Below are positions 18,141 to 25,816 of a DNA stretch of 64,000 nt, in pieces. Numbering within the stretch: the stretch's first letter is position 1; the number at the start of each line of letters is the position of its first letter. Source of the stretch: an uncultured Kiritimatiellota bacterium (lineage in GTDB: Bacteria > Verrucomicrobiota > Kiritimatiellia > RFP12 > UBA1067); NCBI GenBank assembly GCA_934635385.1, contig CAKTZI010000011.1:1-64000 (forward strand), given 5' to 3'. The position numbers and the translations under genes are program-made. Below the pieces are notes generated by a model, which saw only the letters and a list, made by a program, of their open reading frames with translations, did not search any database and was not told the DNA's origin.

Positions 18141-18152
18141 GGGGGGGGGGGG
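18141..18152. repeat. Homopolymer tract of 12 G
   Basis: Twelve consecutive G bases in a gene-free region. Such tracts slip during replication and sequencing. No gene is positioned to be switched by it. Confidence 0.7.
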
Positions 18153-18270
18153 TATTAGAACCGCGCGGACGCTTCAGAGCGCGTCTACGCGCCCTTTCCG
18201 TCGATCCTGCCGCGCGCACCCCGCGCAACGTCGAATTTGTCTCGATTCCCCTCCCCAACATTTGCCGCAC

Positions 18271-18300
18271 AGTATACCACTTCCCCTCGCGCAGTGTCAA
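18271..18300 (-). promoter_or_regulatory. Sigma70-type promoter without a gene
   Basis: On the minus strand TTGACA (18295-18300) and TATACT (18271-18276) are separated by 18 bp, and GTGG precedes the -10. The same architecture drives both toxin-antitoxin modules. No open reading frame with support follows it, so it looks like the promoter of a lost gene or of an RNA. Confidence 0.6.
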
Positions 18301-18312
18301 TCGCCACCCAAC

Positions 18313-18338
18313 CAGTCCACATATTATAATAAGTGGAC
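18313..18338. terminator. Covarying palindrome after antitoxin 1
   Basis: AGTCCAC-A-TATTATAATA-A-GTGGACT lies 27 nt after the small gene's stop. The core TATTATAATA is itself palindromic. The related element at 19329-19352 keeps the core but has GCCCAC/GTGGGC arms, so the arms changed together. A terminator or a protein-binding site are both possible. Confidence 0.6.
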
Positions 18339-18364
18339 TACCGTGCTTTGCTTTCGTTCTCCAC

Positions 18365-18553
18365 TTAGGCCACAGTTGGAACGTGCCGCGCAATCGGCCG
18401 TCGTGGACGAAACGAAACATACCGAACACCTTTTGCCCGCGACTTCTCCTGATAATCCAACATCCCCCTGAAATAATCATCCAAGGTTGGGTATGCAGCC
18501 CCAATCTCACGCTTGATTTGCCAAATCTCCTCCAAGGTCTTGTCGTATGTCAT
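18365..18553 (-). CDS. Putative antitoxin of PIN module 1
   Basis: A 62-residue protein whose ATG overlaps the toxin stop (ATGA). Sequence pattern LEEIWQIKREIGAAYPTLDDYFRGMLDYQEKSRAKG, then a basic RYVSFRPRRPIARHVPTVA tail. Small genes directly after this PIN-toxin subfamily, with a similar EIxxIRxE...Y pattern, are known in cyanobacteria and others and are presumed antitoxins. The basic C-terminal tail is shared with the 63-residue protein of module 2 (RGIRYVRLPIARRAPTVV). No DNA-binding fold is obvious. Function is inferred from context. Confidence 0.6.
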   Translation of the reverse strand: MTYDKTLEEIWQIKREIGAAYPTLDDYFRGMLDYQEKSRAKGVRYVSFRPRRPIARHVPTVA

Positions 18554-19047
18554 TCCCGACCTCCTTCCTGCAACATCTGTGGCGTACAAATGCAAGGACA
18601 TTGATAGCCATTTTCGGCGCAAATCCGCGCGACCAACGGGATTGTATTGGCATTTGTGATGTGCTTGAAATTCCAAGACACCAAATAATCCAAGCCATTC
18701 GTTGCCGCCGCTGCAATATGAAGCGCATCGTCAGGATACTCCTTCGGAACGGCTTTCCGATCAATCAGTTCGCGCGCGAGACGAACAGCAGCTTCAGAGA
18801 CCTCCACTTCGGGAATGTCCTTCATTGCCGCCACACGCCGCTGTGCGGCTTCTGCGTCACCACGACGAATCTCAATATCCACAACTCGCGATGAATAGAG
18901 ATCAAATCGGTCTCTTGAGGTTTTCCACCATTCGCGCGTGATATATTGGCGACCAGCCAGAACAAGATCATTCGTCGGCAATGCCGTGGCATCGCTGACG
19001 ACCGTCGTCTCGACATAGACTTTCGGTTTTGAATGCTCTTCTGCCAT
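18550..19047 (-). CDS. PIN-domain toxin (VapC-type), module 1
   Basis: 165 residues from the ATG at 19047 with GAGGTAGGGG upstream; an in-frame GTG lies 6 nt earlier. N-terminal strand KVYVETTVVSD has Glu in place of the usual first Asp, common in this subfamily. LAGRQYITREWWKTSRDRFDLYSS, DDALHIAAAATNGLDYLVSWNFKHI (second and third acidic positions) and ICTPQML follow the family pattern closely. PIN proteins are Mg-dependent ribonucleases acting on tRNA or rRNA. The promoter is at 19120-19149. A paralogous module lies immediately upstream. Confidence 0.85.
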   Translation of the reverse strand: MAEEHSKPKVYVETTVVSDATALPTNDLVLAGRQYITREWWKTSRDRFDLYSSRVVDIEIRRGDAEAAQRRVAAMKDIPEVEVSEAAVRLARELIDRKAVPKEYPDDALHIAAAATNGLDYLVSWNFKHITNANTIPLVARICAENGYQCPCICTPQMLQEGGRE

Positions 19048-19119
19048 ACACACCCCCTACCTCATTCCTTGCGGTTGTTAGTACGCGGCACACTTCCCGC
19101 TCCACAAGAATCTGCGTAG

Positions 19120-19149
19120 ATTATACCACTTCCCTCCAAACGCCGTCAA
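19120..19149 (-). promoter_or_regulatory. Promoter of PIN module 1
   Basis: TTGACG (19144-19149), an 18-bp spacer ending GTGG, and TATAAT (19120-19125) on the minus strand. The sequence from -35 to about +10 is closely related to the promoter of module 2. The transcript would have a leader of roughly 65 nt before the toxin gene. Confidence 0.75.
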
Positions 19150-19204
19150 ATCGGACATAGACTGCTCAATGACAAACGCAGAAGTCCGCCAAGACCTTCG
19201 CGTC

Positions 19205-19324
19205 CTTTGCGTTAAACCCAGGCGCCCTGAAGAGGCGACAAAGCCGACAGAAATACGCGAAGCGAACCGCCCTGTCGCCTCCAATCGCCCGACCGCAGGC
19301 CGCTCTGTGTTTAACAACCCATCA
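19205..19324. repeat. Direct repeat copy B of ~120 bp
   Basis: Second copy of the block at 17966-18086, lying just beyond the palindrome of module 2. It occupies most of the gap between the two modules (19048-19385). That gap otherwise contains only the promoter of module 1 and the palindrome. Confidence 0.65.
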
Positions 19325-19328
19325 CAAA

Positions 19329-19352
19329 GCCCACATATTATAATAAGTGGGC
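19329..19352. terminator. Covarying palindrome after antitoxin 2
   Basis: GCCCAC-A-TATTATAATA-A-GTGGGC, 33 nt after the stop of the 63-residue gene. It is the counterpart of 18313-18338, with compensating arm changes. Confidence 0.6.
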
Positions 19353-19385
19353 CGTCGTGTTCAGCACCCCCTATCCGCTCAGACC

Positions 19386-19577
19386 TCAGACCACAGTTGG
19401 CGCGCGCCTCGCAATCGGCAGACGCACGTAGCGGATGCCACGCGCCTCTTCGCGGCGCATGCGCTCTGCCGCGGCGGCGGCTATGCGTCTGACATCATGT
19501 CCGTATTTCTCCGAGATGCGCCGACGCACCTCATAGACCCAATCCATCGGATCTGCGTAGTCAAGTTCTGTCTTCAT
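19386..19577 (-). CDS. Putative antitoxin of PIN module 2
   Basis: 63 residues; the ATG overlaps the toxin stop by 4 nt. The pattern MDWVYEVRRRISEKYGHDVRRIAAAAAERMRREEARG resembles the small partners of this PIN subfamily (VREIREKYGHDV-like). The tail RYVRLPIARRAPTVV is shared with the partner of module 1, suggesting both descend from one module. Toxin first and antitoxin second is the normal order for this family, unlike classical vapBC. Confidence 0.65.
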   Translation of the reverse strand: MKTELDYADPMDWVYEVRRRISEKYGHDVRRIAAAAAERMRREEARGIRYVRLPIARRAPTVV

Positions 19578-20083
19578 TTCAAAAACTCCTCTTTTCGTTC
19601 CAAGAATTCACTCGGCGTAATGATGATGGGACAGGCATATCCCTCCCCTCCAATAATCATCGCCGTCTTCGGCAATGTCACCGGATTCGCCATGTGTCTG
19701 CAATTCCAAGTCAAAAGCACATCCATGCCATAAACCGCCGCCGTCGCGATATGCGACGCATCCGTCCCCTCCTTCTCCGGAATCGCGTGCCTGTCAAGCA
19801 ACTTCTCGGCCAAGTCTATTACTTCGGGAACACTGCCATCCAAGGCTACGGATTCCTGCATGCTTTTCGCGCGGCGGACAGCGAACTCGCCTTCGCCACA
19901 TCCCGCCTCGTCTTTCACGTACTGCGAAATGTAAATCTCGCACTTCGGCGCAATCTCCTGCCACCACTGCAACGTCGCCGCCTGCTTGAGGGCGATGTGC
20001 GCCAAAGGCGTGGGGCGGCCGTTCAGGAAACTCCAGAACGACGTCTCGCAATAGACTTTCAGTTTCTTTCTCTCTTCAGCCAT
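19574..20083 (-). CDS. PIN-domain toxin (VapC-type), module 2
   Basis: 169 residues from the ATG at 20083 (AAAGGCG upstream). KVYCETSFWSFLNGRPT carries the Glu variant of the first metal ligand. WWQEIAPKCEIYISQYVKDE, GTDASHIATAAVYGMDVLLTWNCRHMAN and ITPSEFL match the PIN toxin family. Compared with module 1 it is clearly paralogous but strongly diverged. The promoter overlaps the stop codon of the upstream glycyl-radical activase gene (20144-20173), so the toxin-antitoxin pair is probably transcribed independently of that operon. Confidence 0.85.
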   Translation of the reverse strand: MAEERKKLKVYCETSFWSFLNGRPTPLAHIALKQAATLQWWQEIAPKCEIYISQYVKDEAGCGEGEFAVRRAKSMQESVALDGSVPEVIDLAEKLLDRHAIPEKEGTDASHIATAAVYGMDVLLTWNCRHMANPVTLPKTAMIIGGEGYACPIIITPSEFLERKEEFLK

Positions 20084-20121
20084 CAGCACGCCTTTCGCTT
20101 TTAGCCGTCGGACAGCTCGCG

Positions 20122-20175
20122 CCGCCCGACGAAACCTGCGCGAATTATACCACGTTCCGCCAAACGCCGTCAAAT
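20122..20175. repeat. 54-bp exact repeat containing a promoter (copy at 39381-39434)
   Basis: All 54 bases are identical to 39381-39434 in the same orientation. It contains the complete promoter of PIN module 2 and the last 6 bp of the activase gene. The copy at 39381 has no gene after it. Confidence 0.85.
20144..20173 (-). promoter_or_regulatory. Promoter of PIN module 2
   Basis: TTGACG (20168-20173), 18-bp spacer ending GTGG, TATAAT (20144-20149). The -35 box overlaps the TGA of the activase gene. The leader before the toxin ATG is about 55 nt. Confidence 0.8.
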
Positions 20176-20943
20176 TGGACGCCTGGGCGGCATCGTGTCC
20201 TTCATGCCGAGGGCGAGGTACTTCGCGCGCGCGTAGTCGTGGTAGGCGAGGTCGACGACCTGTCCGGCGGGGATGCCGAGCGAGTGGAGATAGCGGTGGC
20301 GCGCGGCGAGGTCTTCGCCGTCCGTGAGGCCCGGCACGGCGAGGCACCTGACCTCCACCTTCGCCCCGGCCACAACAAGCCGTTCGAGGTTGCGCCGGAC
20401 GACCGCGTTCGAGACGCCCGTGCATTTGACGTGAAGCGCGTCGTCGTGCGCCTTGTAGTCGGGCAGCCACATGTCGACGACGGGCAGCAGCGCCTCGATC
20501 GCGGCGGGCGGCGCGTAGAGCGACGTGTCGAGGCACGTGTGAAGCCCCGCCGCCTTGAACCGCCCGAACAGCTCCGCCGCCCACTCCCAGAAGAACAGCG
20601 GCTCGCCGCCCGACAGCGTGACGCCGCCGCCCGTGCGGTCGTAGAACGGCCTGTCCTCCAGCGCCCGGACGACGAGCGCGTCCTGCGTCCACGGCCTCCC
20701 GTAGAGCCTGAACGCCCGCGTCGGACACGTCGCCTCGTCATGCGTGCAGTGCGCACAACGGCGGCAGAGGTGCCGGAAGCGCGCCTCCTGCGGCCTCGGG
20801 TCGATGGACTCCGGGTTGTGGCACCAGACGCAGCGGAGCGGACACCCCTTCACGAAGAACGTCGTGCGCAGCCCCGGCCCGTCGTAGACGGCCATGCGCT
20901 TGACGTCCAGCATCAGCGGCGTCCGATACGGCACTTCACTCAT
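20170..20943 (-). CDS. Glycyl radical enzyme activase (radical SAM)
   Basis: 257 residues from the ATG at 20943, which overlaps the upstream stop (ATGA) and has GGAGG 9 nt before it; a TTG at 20958 is in frame but less likely. GCPLRCVWCHNPE (Cys34, 38, 41) is the CxxxCxxC cluster of radical-SAM activases. It is followed by one ferredoxin-like CxxCxxCx6CP motif (Cys60-73), where many family members have two. TLSGGEPLF and DTSLYAP continue the family pattern. It would use S-adenosylmethionine to place the radical on Gly713 of the enzyme encoded three genes upstream (25817-28036). It is the last gene of that operon. Confidence 0.93.
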   Translation of the reverse strand: MSEVPYRTPLMLDVKRMAVYDGPGLRTTFFVKGCPLRCVWCHNPESIDPRPQEARFRHLCRRCAHCTHDEATCPTRAFRLYGRPWTQDALVVRALEDRPFYDRTGGGVTLSGGEPLFFWEWAAELFGRFKAAGLHTCLDTSLYAPPAAIEALLPVVDMWLPDYKAHDDALHVKCTGVSNAVVRRNLERLVVAGAKVEVRCLAVPGLTDGEDLAARHRYLHSLGIPAGQVVDLAYHDYARAKYLALGMKDTMPPRRPI

Positions 20944-23900
20944 TCCGCATGCCTCCAAGTCGAGAACCAGCGCCGCTTCGTCGGGCGCTTCGAGAGGCCG
21001 CCGTCAAACCAGTCAGGGTAGGCTTTCAGCACGGCCCCGCCCAGCGGCGCGGCCTCGTATGCGAGATCGTCCGGCCCGGCGGCATCCGCCTTCAGCAGCT
21101 CCGCCCACGTCGCCTCCGGCTCGAAGCGCGCGGCGTCGTAAGGCTCCGGGTCGGGCAGCCCCGCCCCGTCGCCGGGGATCAGGAAGCCGGACTGCGTCGG
21201 CGCGAGGCGCTCCGGCGCGCGCGTCACGCGCCCCGTCGCCGGGTCGAGCCACTTGCCGTCCGCCGCCAGGGGCCTGGCCGTCCCGGACGCGTTGACGAGG
21301 AAGAAGACCGTCGTCCTCCCGTCCGTCCGCGCGACCTGCCCGAACGGGACGTCGAGCCGCGCCTCCGAGGGATCGCCCCACTGCAGGACGGCCTGGCACC
21401 GGTGGCAGTAGCCGAACCAGGCCTCCTCCGCCCTGCCCCAGACCTGGTTGCGCCCGAAGTGGACGCCCCACCGGCCCATCGTGACGCCGGGCTTCACGTC
21501 GTCGCCCCACGGCTGGTGGACGACCGAGTGGAGGACGAGCCGGTTGACGCCGCCGAGGTACGCGCCGTCCCCGCACCGCTTCAGCTGGGCCGGCGTCTCC
21601 GTGAAGGCGGTCGTCTCCGGCGCGCCCGTGAACGCCTCGGCCTCGATGACGTTGTGGCGCGTCCCGTCCAGGCGCCTCCAGCGCGCCCACGCGCGGCGGT
21701 CGACCTTCGCGGGCCTGTCCGGCGTGAACCAGAACTCGGTCATCAGCCGGTCGACGTGGGGCGCGGCCTCTGCCGTCTCGAACGGCCCCCCGTACGGCTC
21801 GCAGGAGAGCTCCAGCCCCTCCGCGCGCACGCGCCGCCCCACCTCGGCGAAGAGGACGTCTCGGTAGAGGTCCTTCACCGTCCGGTCGAAGTCGCGCCGG
21901 AACCTCGCCGCCTCGGCGGCCGTGTAGAGGTTCGTGTAGCCGCCGAGGACCGGCAGGTACGGCATCGGGTCGTAGCCGCGCCGGCGGCGGAACTCCTCCG
22001 GCATCTCCGGCGTCCACGTCGGCGTCCCGGCCTCGTAGCTGTCGAGGAGGATGTGCGTCAGGCCCGCCGCCCGCAGGTCGGGGCCGAGCCGCCGGTGCAG
22101 CTCGCCGAAGACGGCATCGAGATGGAATCGCACGGCCTCGCGGCTCATCTTGTCGCACTCGAGGCCCCGGTTCGCCCAGTCGCAGGGCTGCGTGAACGCG
22201 CCCATGGGGACGTGCCCGACGGGCACGCCGCGCACCGTGCCGAGGGGCACGTAGTCCGTCCGCCGCGCCGCGCAGTCCGGCTTCTCGTACCGGCCCGCGT
22301 CCTCGTTGTAGACGGGGAAGAGCGCGTTCGCCGCCAGCGGGATCTCGCCGACGTCGCGGACGCCGAAGACGAGCTCGCGCATCGCGAGGCGCGGGGGGAT
22401 CCACGTGCCGCCCGTGTGCGTGTAGCCCGGGCAGTTGTGGAGCCCGATCCCGATGCCGCGCCGTTTCCCCTCGGCGCAGGCCCGCCTCACGCACGTCCAC
22501 CAGGCGTCCGAGTAGGGCTGCCCGATTCCCGTCGGGACGTTCGCGATGCGCTTGGCCCACGGCACCGTCGCGTCCGCCAGCCCGAAGATCGTCGCCGACG
22601 TCACGCCCCTGCTCGCCATCCAGTCGAGGTCCTTGACGATGCCCTCCTCGGTGACCTGCCGCCCCATCCAGTGCCACCAGACGCCAACGTGCGCCTGCGG
22701 GGGTGGATTCGCGAACACCTCCTCCGGCGAGGGACGCTTCTCCGCCGCCGCGCGCACGGGCGCGAGGGACAGGTACCCGGAGACGGGACAGGCCACGCGC
22801 CGGAGGCCATGTGCGAGGGCGACCGTGCCGGTCGCGCGCCCGAACACGTCATGCGCCGTCGCCTCGGCCGCCGCCGCGAGGTCGAGCGTGAGCGTCGCCT
22901 GCCGCGTCGCGTTGAGGACAAGGGTCGCGCGGTCGCCCGCACACGGCACGACCTGCCCCTCGGCGTAGACGGCCACGACGCGCTCCGTCGCGTCGGCGGA
23001 CTCGACGAGCGGATACATCAGCTCCGGATGGTGCGCACGGAACGTCCCCTTGAGCAGCGCCGACCGGTGGCGCTTCGCAAAGCCGATCCAGTGGCGAATG
23101 ACGGCACAATGGCTCTCGGGCAGCGTCGCCAGCCGCATCGAGTACTGCACGACGCCGAAGATCGCGTTCAGGATGACGCGTCCCGCGTCTTCGGGCGTGT
23201 CGTCCGGGCTCCAGACGAGCATGTCGGAATGGACGGCCGTCTCGCCGGACGTCAGGCGCAGGTCCGCGATGCGGCGGCGGTTCCCGACCAGGTCCGACGG
23301 GCAGTCGGTCGCGCGCAGGATGTTGCCGTACGGGCGGATGCCGGGGCCGATGTACTTCTGCCGGAACTCGACCAGCACGTCCGGCTTGACCGCGACAAGC
23401 GCCGCGCGCACGTCCGTCATCAGGCGCTCCACGCCCTCGGAGACCGTCCTGCAGTCGCGCCCCTTCCAGCCCTCGGCAAATGCAGGGTCGTTCGCATCCA
23501 CGGAAAAGGCGTCGATGAAGTCGAGCTTGAGCCCGTCGAAGTCCCAGTCGCGTACGCAGCGGACATACGTGTCGACCAGGTACCGGCGCACCTCCGGGAA
23601 GCGCGGGTCGAGGACGCCGACGGTCTTGCCGCAGCGGAGGAACTTTCCCTCGAACCGCCTGTACGCGGCCGATTCCACGCCGACAAACGGCACGGACAGC
23701 CAGAGAAGATACTTCTCGATGCCCGCCGCGTGGACGGCGTCGACGTGCGCGCGGAAGTCGGGGAAGCGGCCCTTCGCCGGCAGCCAGTCGCCCGTCGCGG
23801 AGTAGACGTCGCGCGACGTCTCCTTCTGCCAGCCGTCGTCGAGGATCATCGACTTCATGCCGAGTTCCGCCGCGAGGCGCGCCTCGCGTTCGAGATCGGC

Positions 23901-24581
23901 GGCGTGGACGTCCTGCCAGAACGCATACCAGCTCGAATAGAGCGGCTCGAACGCCGCCTCCGGCACGCGGCAGGGGGTCAGCCCCGCCGTCCGCTCGATC
24001 CAGCGCGTCGCCTCGGCGACGGCTTCGCCGAACGGCACGGGCCGGCGATCGACGAGGATCTTCACCTCGTAGGACGAACGCGGCGCCTCCGGCTGCGTGA
24101 AGAAGCGGAAGCGCCCTTCCAGCCGCGCGTCCGTCGAATGGCAGGTGATGGCGAACTTCACCGTCCGCCGGCACTCGGACGCGGCAATCAGCAGATGGTT
24201 CTCGTCGCTTTCGTTGAAGACGCAGCTGATCGGCGGCATCTGCGCCAGCGCGGCGACGTGGCGCACCGTGCCCCATTCCGACGCGAACAGGCGGCTGCGC
24301 TCGCTCTCCTCGGAGATGGGCACCCAGCAGTTGTGCGCATCCGCCCCGCTCGTCGTCAGGTAGGCGTCGAACACGGGCGGCGCCGCCGGGACGGGCGACG
24401 TCAGCGAGACGGTGAACACCTCGCGACCGACGGCGTCTTCGCCGCGCGTGACGTCAAACGTCCAGTCTCCCGGCTTCTCGCAGCTCGTCAGAAGCTCGAC
24501 GGCCAGCGCCGCGCGGCAGGCGACGGCCGCAACCGCCGCCAGCGCAACCGCCCCTCTTCCCCCGGAAGCGGCGCGCGTCAT
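20940..24581 (-). CDS. GH36-like alpha-galactosidase / GH106-like rhamnosidase fusion
   Basis: 1213 residues; ATG at 24581 overlapping the upstream stop, with GGGGAGAC before it. An N-terminal signal peptide is likely (VALAAVAAVACRAALA). Residues about 210-610 match clan GH-D/GH36 alpha-galactosidases: SSWYAFWQD, MKSMILDDGWQ, DGLKLDF (Asp354, expected nucleophile) and RATDCPSD (Asp426/430, expected acid/base region). Residues about 618-1195 match GH106-type alpha-L-rhamnosidases: FANPPPQAHVGVWWHWMG, ITxDL-like IVKDLDWM, LHNCPGYTHTGGTWIPP, LLDSYEAGTPTWTPEM. The GH106 part is shorter than usual and may lack its C-terminal sandwich. The fusion would remove two sugar types from one glycan, possibly a galactose-decorated rhamnogalacturonan. 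Confidence 0.85.
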   Translation of the reverse strand: MTRAASGGRGAVALAAVAAVACRAALAVELLTSCEKPGDWTFDVTRGEDAVGREVFTVSLTSPVPAAPPVFDAYLTTSGADAHNCWVPISEESERSRLFASEWGTVRHVAALAQMPPISCVFNESDENHLLIAASECRRTVKFAITCHSTDARLEGRFRFFTQPEAPRSSYEVKILVDRRPVPFGEAVAEATRWIERTAGLTPCRVPEAAFEPLYSSWYAFWQDVHAADLEREARLAAELGMKSMILDDGWQKETSRDVYSATGDWLPAKGRFPDFRAHVDAVHAAGIEKYLLWLSVPFVGVESAAYRRFEGKFLRCGKTVGVLDPRFPEVRRYLVDTYVRCVRDWDFDGLKLDFIDAFSVDANDPAFAEGWKGRDCRTVSEGVERLMTDVRAALVAVKPDVLVEFRQKYIGPGIRPYGNILRATDCPSDLVGNRRRIADLRLTSGETAVHSDMLVWSPDDTPEDAGRVILNAIFGVVQYSMRLATLPESHCAVIRHWIGFAKRHRSALLKGTFRAHHPELMYPLVESADATERVVAVYAEGQVVPCAGDRATLVLNATRQATLTLDLAAAAEATAHDVFGRATGTVALAHGLRRVACPVSGYLSLAPVRAAAEKRPSPEEVFANPPPQAHVGVWWHWMGRQVTEEGIVKDLDWMASRGVTSATIFGLADATVPWAKRIANVPTGIGQPYSDAWWTCVRRACAEGKRRGIGIGLHNCPGYTHTGGTWIPPRLAMRELVFGVRDVGEIPLAANALFPVYNEDAGRYEKPDCAARRTDYVPLGTVRGVPVGHVPMGAFTQPCDWANRGLECDKMSREAVRFHLDAVFGELHRRLGPDLRAAGLTHILLDSYEAGTPTWTPEMPEEFRRRRGYDPMPYLPVLGGYTNLYTAAEAARFRRDFDRTVKDLYRDVLFAEVGRRVRAEGLELSCEPYGGPFETAEAAPHVDRLMTEFWFTPDRPAKVDRRAWARWRRLDGTRHNVIEAEAFTGAPETTAFTETPAQLKRCGDGAYLGGVNRLVLHSVVHQPWGDDVKPGVTMGRWGVHFGRNQVWGRAEEAWFGYCHRCQAVLQWGDPSEARLDVPFGQVARTDGRTTVFFLVNASGTARPLAADGKWLDPATGRVTRAPERLAPTQSGFLIPGDGAGLPDPEPYDAARFEPEATWAELLKADAAGPDDLAYEAAPLGGAVLKAYPDWFDGGLSKRPTKRRWFSTWRHAE

Positions 24582-25771
24582 TTCCCGTCTCCCCGTCCGA
24601 CCACACGCCTGACGGCATCGAGGTACGCACGGCCGTTGCGCGTGTCAGGCATGAGCCACGAGCCCTCGGTGTACTCGTTCCAGGCGTTGATGAGAATCGC
24701 GCCCGGCTTCTTGGGGTCTTCCGCCGCGCGCCGCAGCGCCGTGCGCAGCGCCCCCGCGAACTTCTCCGGCGTGGCGTTCGCGAAGATGCCCATGTAGGGA
24801 TAGTGGGACGCCCGCCAGGGGAACGGCTCCGCCGGATCGCAGCGCGCCGTGCAGTCCCATCCGCGCGGAACGATCGGGATGTGCATCGGCGACACCTCCG
24901 CGAGCCCGCAGTTCACCGCGTCAGCCGATTCCACGAGATCGTCGTATTCCATCACGAACTGGCGGCTCCGCTCCATGGCCGAGCCTTTCTTGGAATGGAA
25001 GCCGTTGATGGAGTAGACGGACGTCGAGTCGAAGCCCGCCTCGACCGCAGGGCCGGCGTTCCCCGCGTTGAAGACCATCGCGTTGAAGTGGACGGGCGGA
25101 AGTCCCTTCGCCCGCACGAGCGCCTGCGCCTTCGCCAACGTCTCCCGCGTCTTCGCAGGGCCGCCCATGTCCTTCACGAACCGGTCGCTCGAATACATCG
25201 AGAAGAAGATCTTCCCGTCCTTCCGGTAGTAGCCGGGATCGGCGAAATAGGTCTGCGCGCAGTAGGCGAACGCGGCGAGGAAGTCTTCCTCGGTGCGCGC
25301 GAGCTTCCAGAGCCAGTGCTTCTTCTCCTCGCCGAACTTCGACTGGAACGGCACGTCGCGATCATGGTAGGCCCACATCAGGGCGAACTTCATGCGGCTG
25401 CGGTTCGCCGCCTTCATGAAGCCCCGCTCCAGACCCTCGTGCTGAATGGGCTTTCCGTTCGCCCAGTACCAGTCGTAGAGGAAGACGTCGATGCCGGCGT
25501 CCGCCGCGAGGTCGATCTCCTGCGCGGCGACCTTCGGGTCGCTTTCGTCGTAGAAGCCCATGAGGGGAATGACCGGCTGGTGGTGGCCGGGGAACTTCGC
25601 CACGGTGTTCGAGACGCACATCCATTCGGTCGTCCCCTTCCCGTAATACGCCTCCCATTCGGGGTAGACGTGCCATTCGGGGTAGTAGATGCACAGGACG
25701 TCGATCTTGTCGGGTTCGCCGCCCAGCGCCGTCAGGGCCAGCAGCGACAGCATCGGAATCAGTTTCTTCAT
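24578..25771 (-). CDS. WbsX/GH99-like secreted glycan-active enzyme
   Basis: 397 residues with signal peptide MKKLIPMLSLLALTALGG; AAAGGAG precedes the ATG. The pattern YYPEWHVYPEWEAYYGKGTTEW, HHQPVIPLMGFYDESDP, FLYDWYWANGKP, HWLW and INAWNEYTEGSWLMPD is that of the WbsX family (PF14307), related to GH99 and GH71. Export argues for a hydrolase rather than a cytosolic glycosyltransferase. It lies 45 nt after the glycyl radical enzyme gene and overlaps the GH36-GH106 fusion by 4 bp, so it belongs to the same glycan operon. Confidence 0.85.
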   Translation of the reverse strand: MKKLIPMLSLLALTALGGEPDKIDVLCIYYPEWHVYPEWEAYYGKGTTEWMCVSNTVAKFPGHHQPVIPLMGFYDESDPKVAAQEIDLAADAGIDVFLYDWYWANGKPIQHEGLERGFMKAANRSRMKFALMWAYHDRDVPFQSKFGEEKKHWLWKLARTEEDFLAAFAYCAQTYFADPGYYRKDGKIFFSMYSSDRFVKDMGGPAKTRETLAKAQALVRAKGLPPVHFNAMVFNAGNAGPAVEAGFDSTSVYSINGFHSKKGSAMERSRQFVMEYDDLVESADAVNCGLAEVSPMHIPIVPRGWDCTARCDPAEPFPWRASHYPYMGIFANATPEKFAGALRTALRRAAEDPKKPGAILINAWNEYTEGSWLMPDTRNGRAYLDAVRRVVGRGDGK

Positions 25772-25816
25772 GTCTTTTCTCCTTTGTAGTTTCTCTTGTG
25801 AGGTTCGCCCGCGAAA

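Noticed and set aside
18137..18260. tRNA-like T-arm next to the G tract
   Set aside because: GGTTCTAATACC resembles a T-arm, but no cloverleaf, anticodon arm or CCA-proximal stem can be drawn.
20949..24797. 1282-codon plus-strand open frame
   Set aside because: Antisense to the GH36-GH106 fusion, compositionally biased, no recognisable motif.
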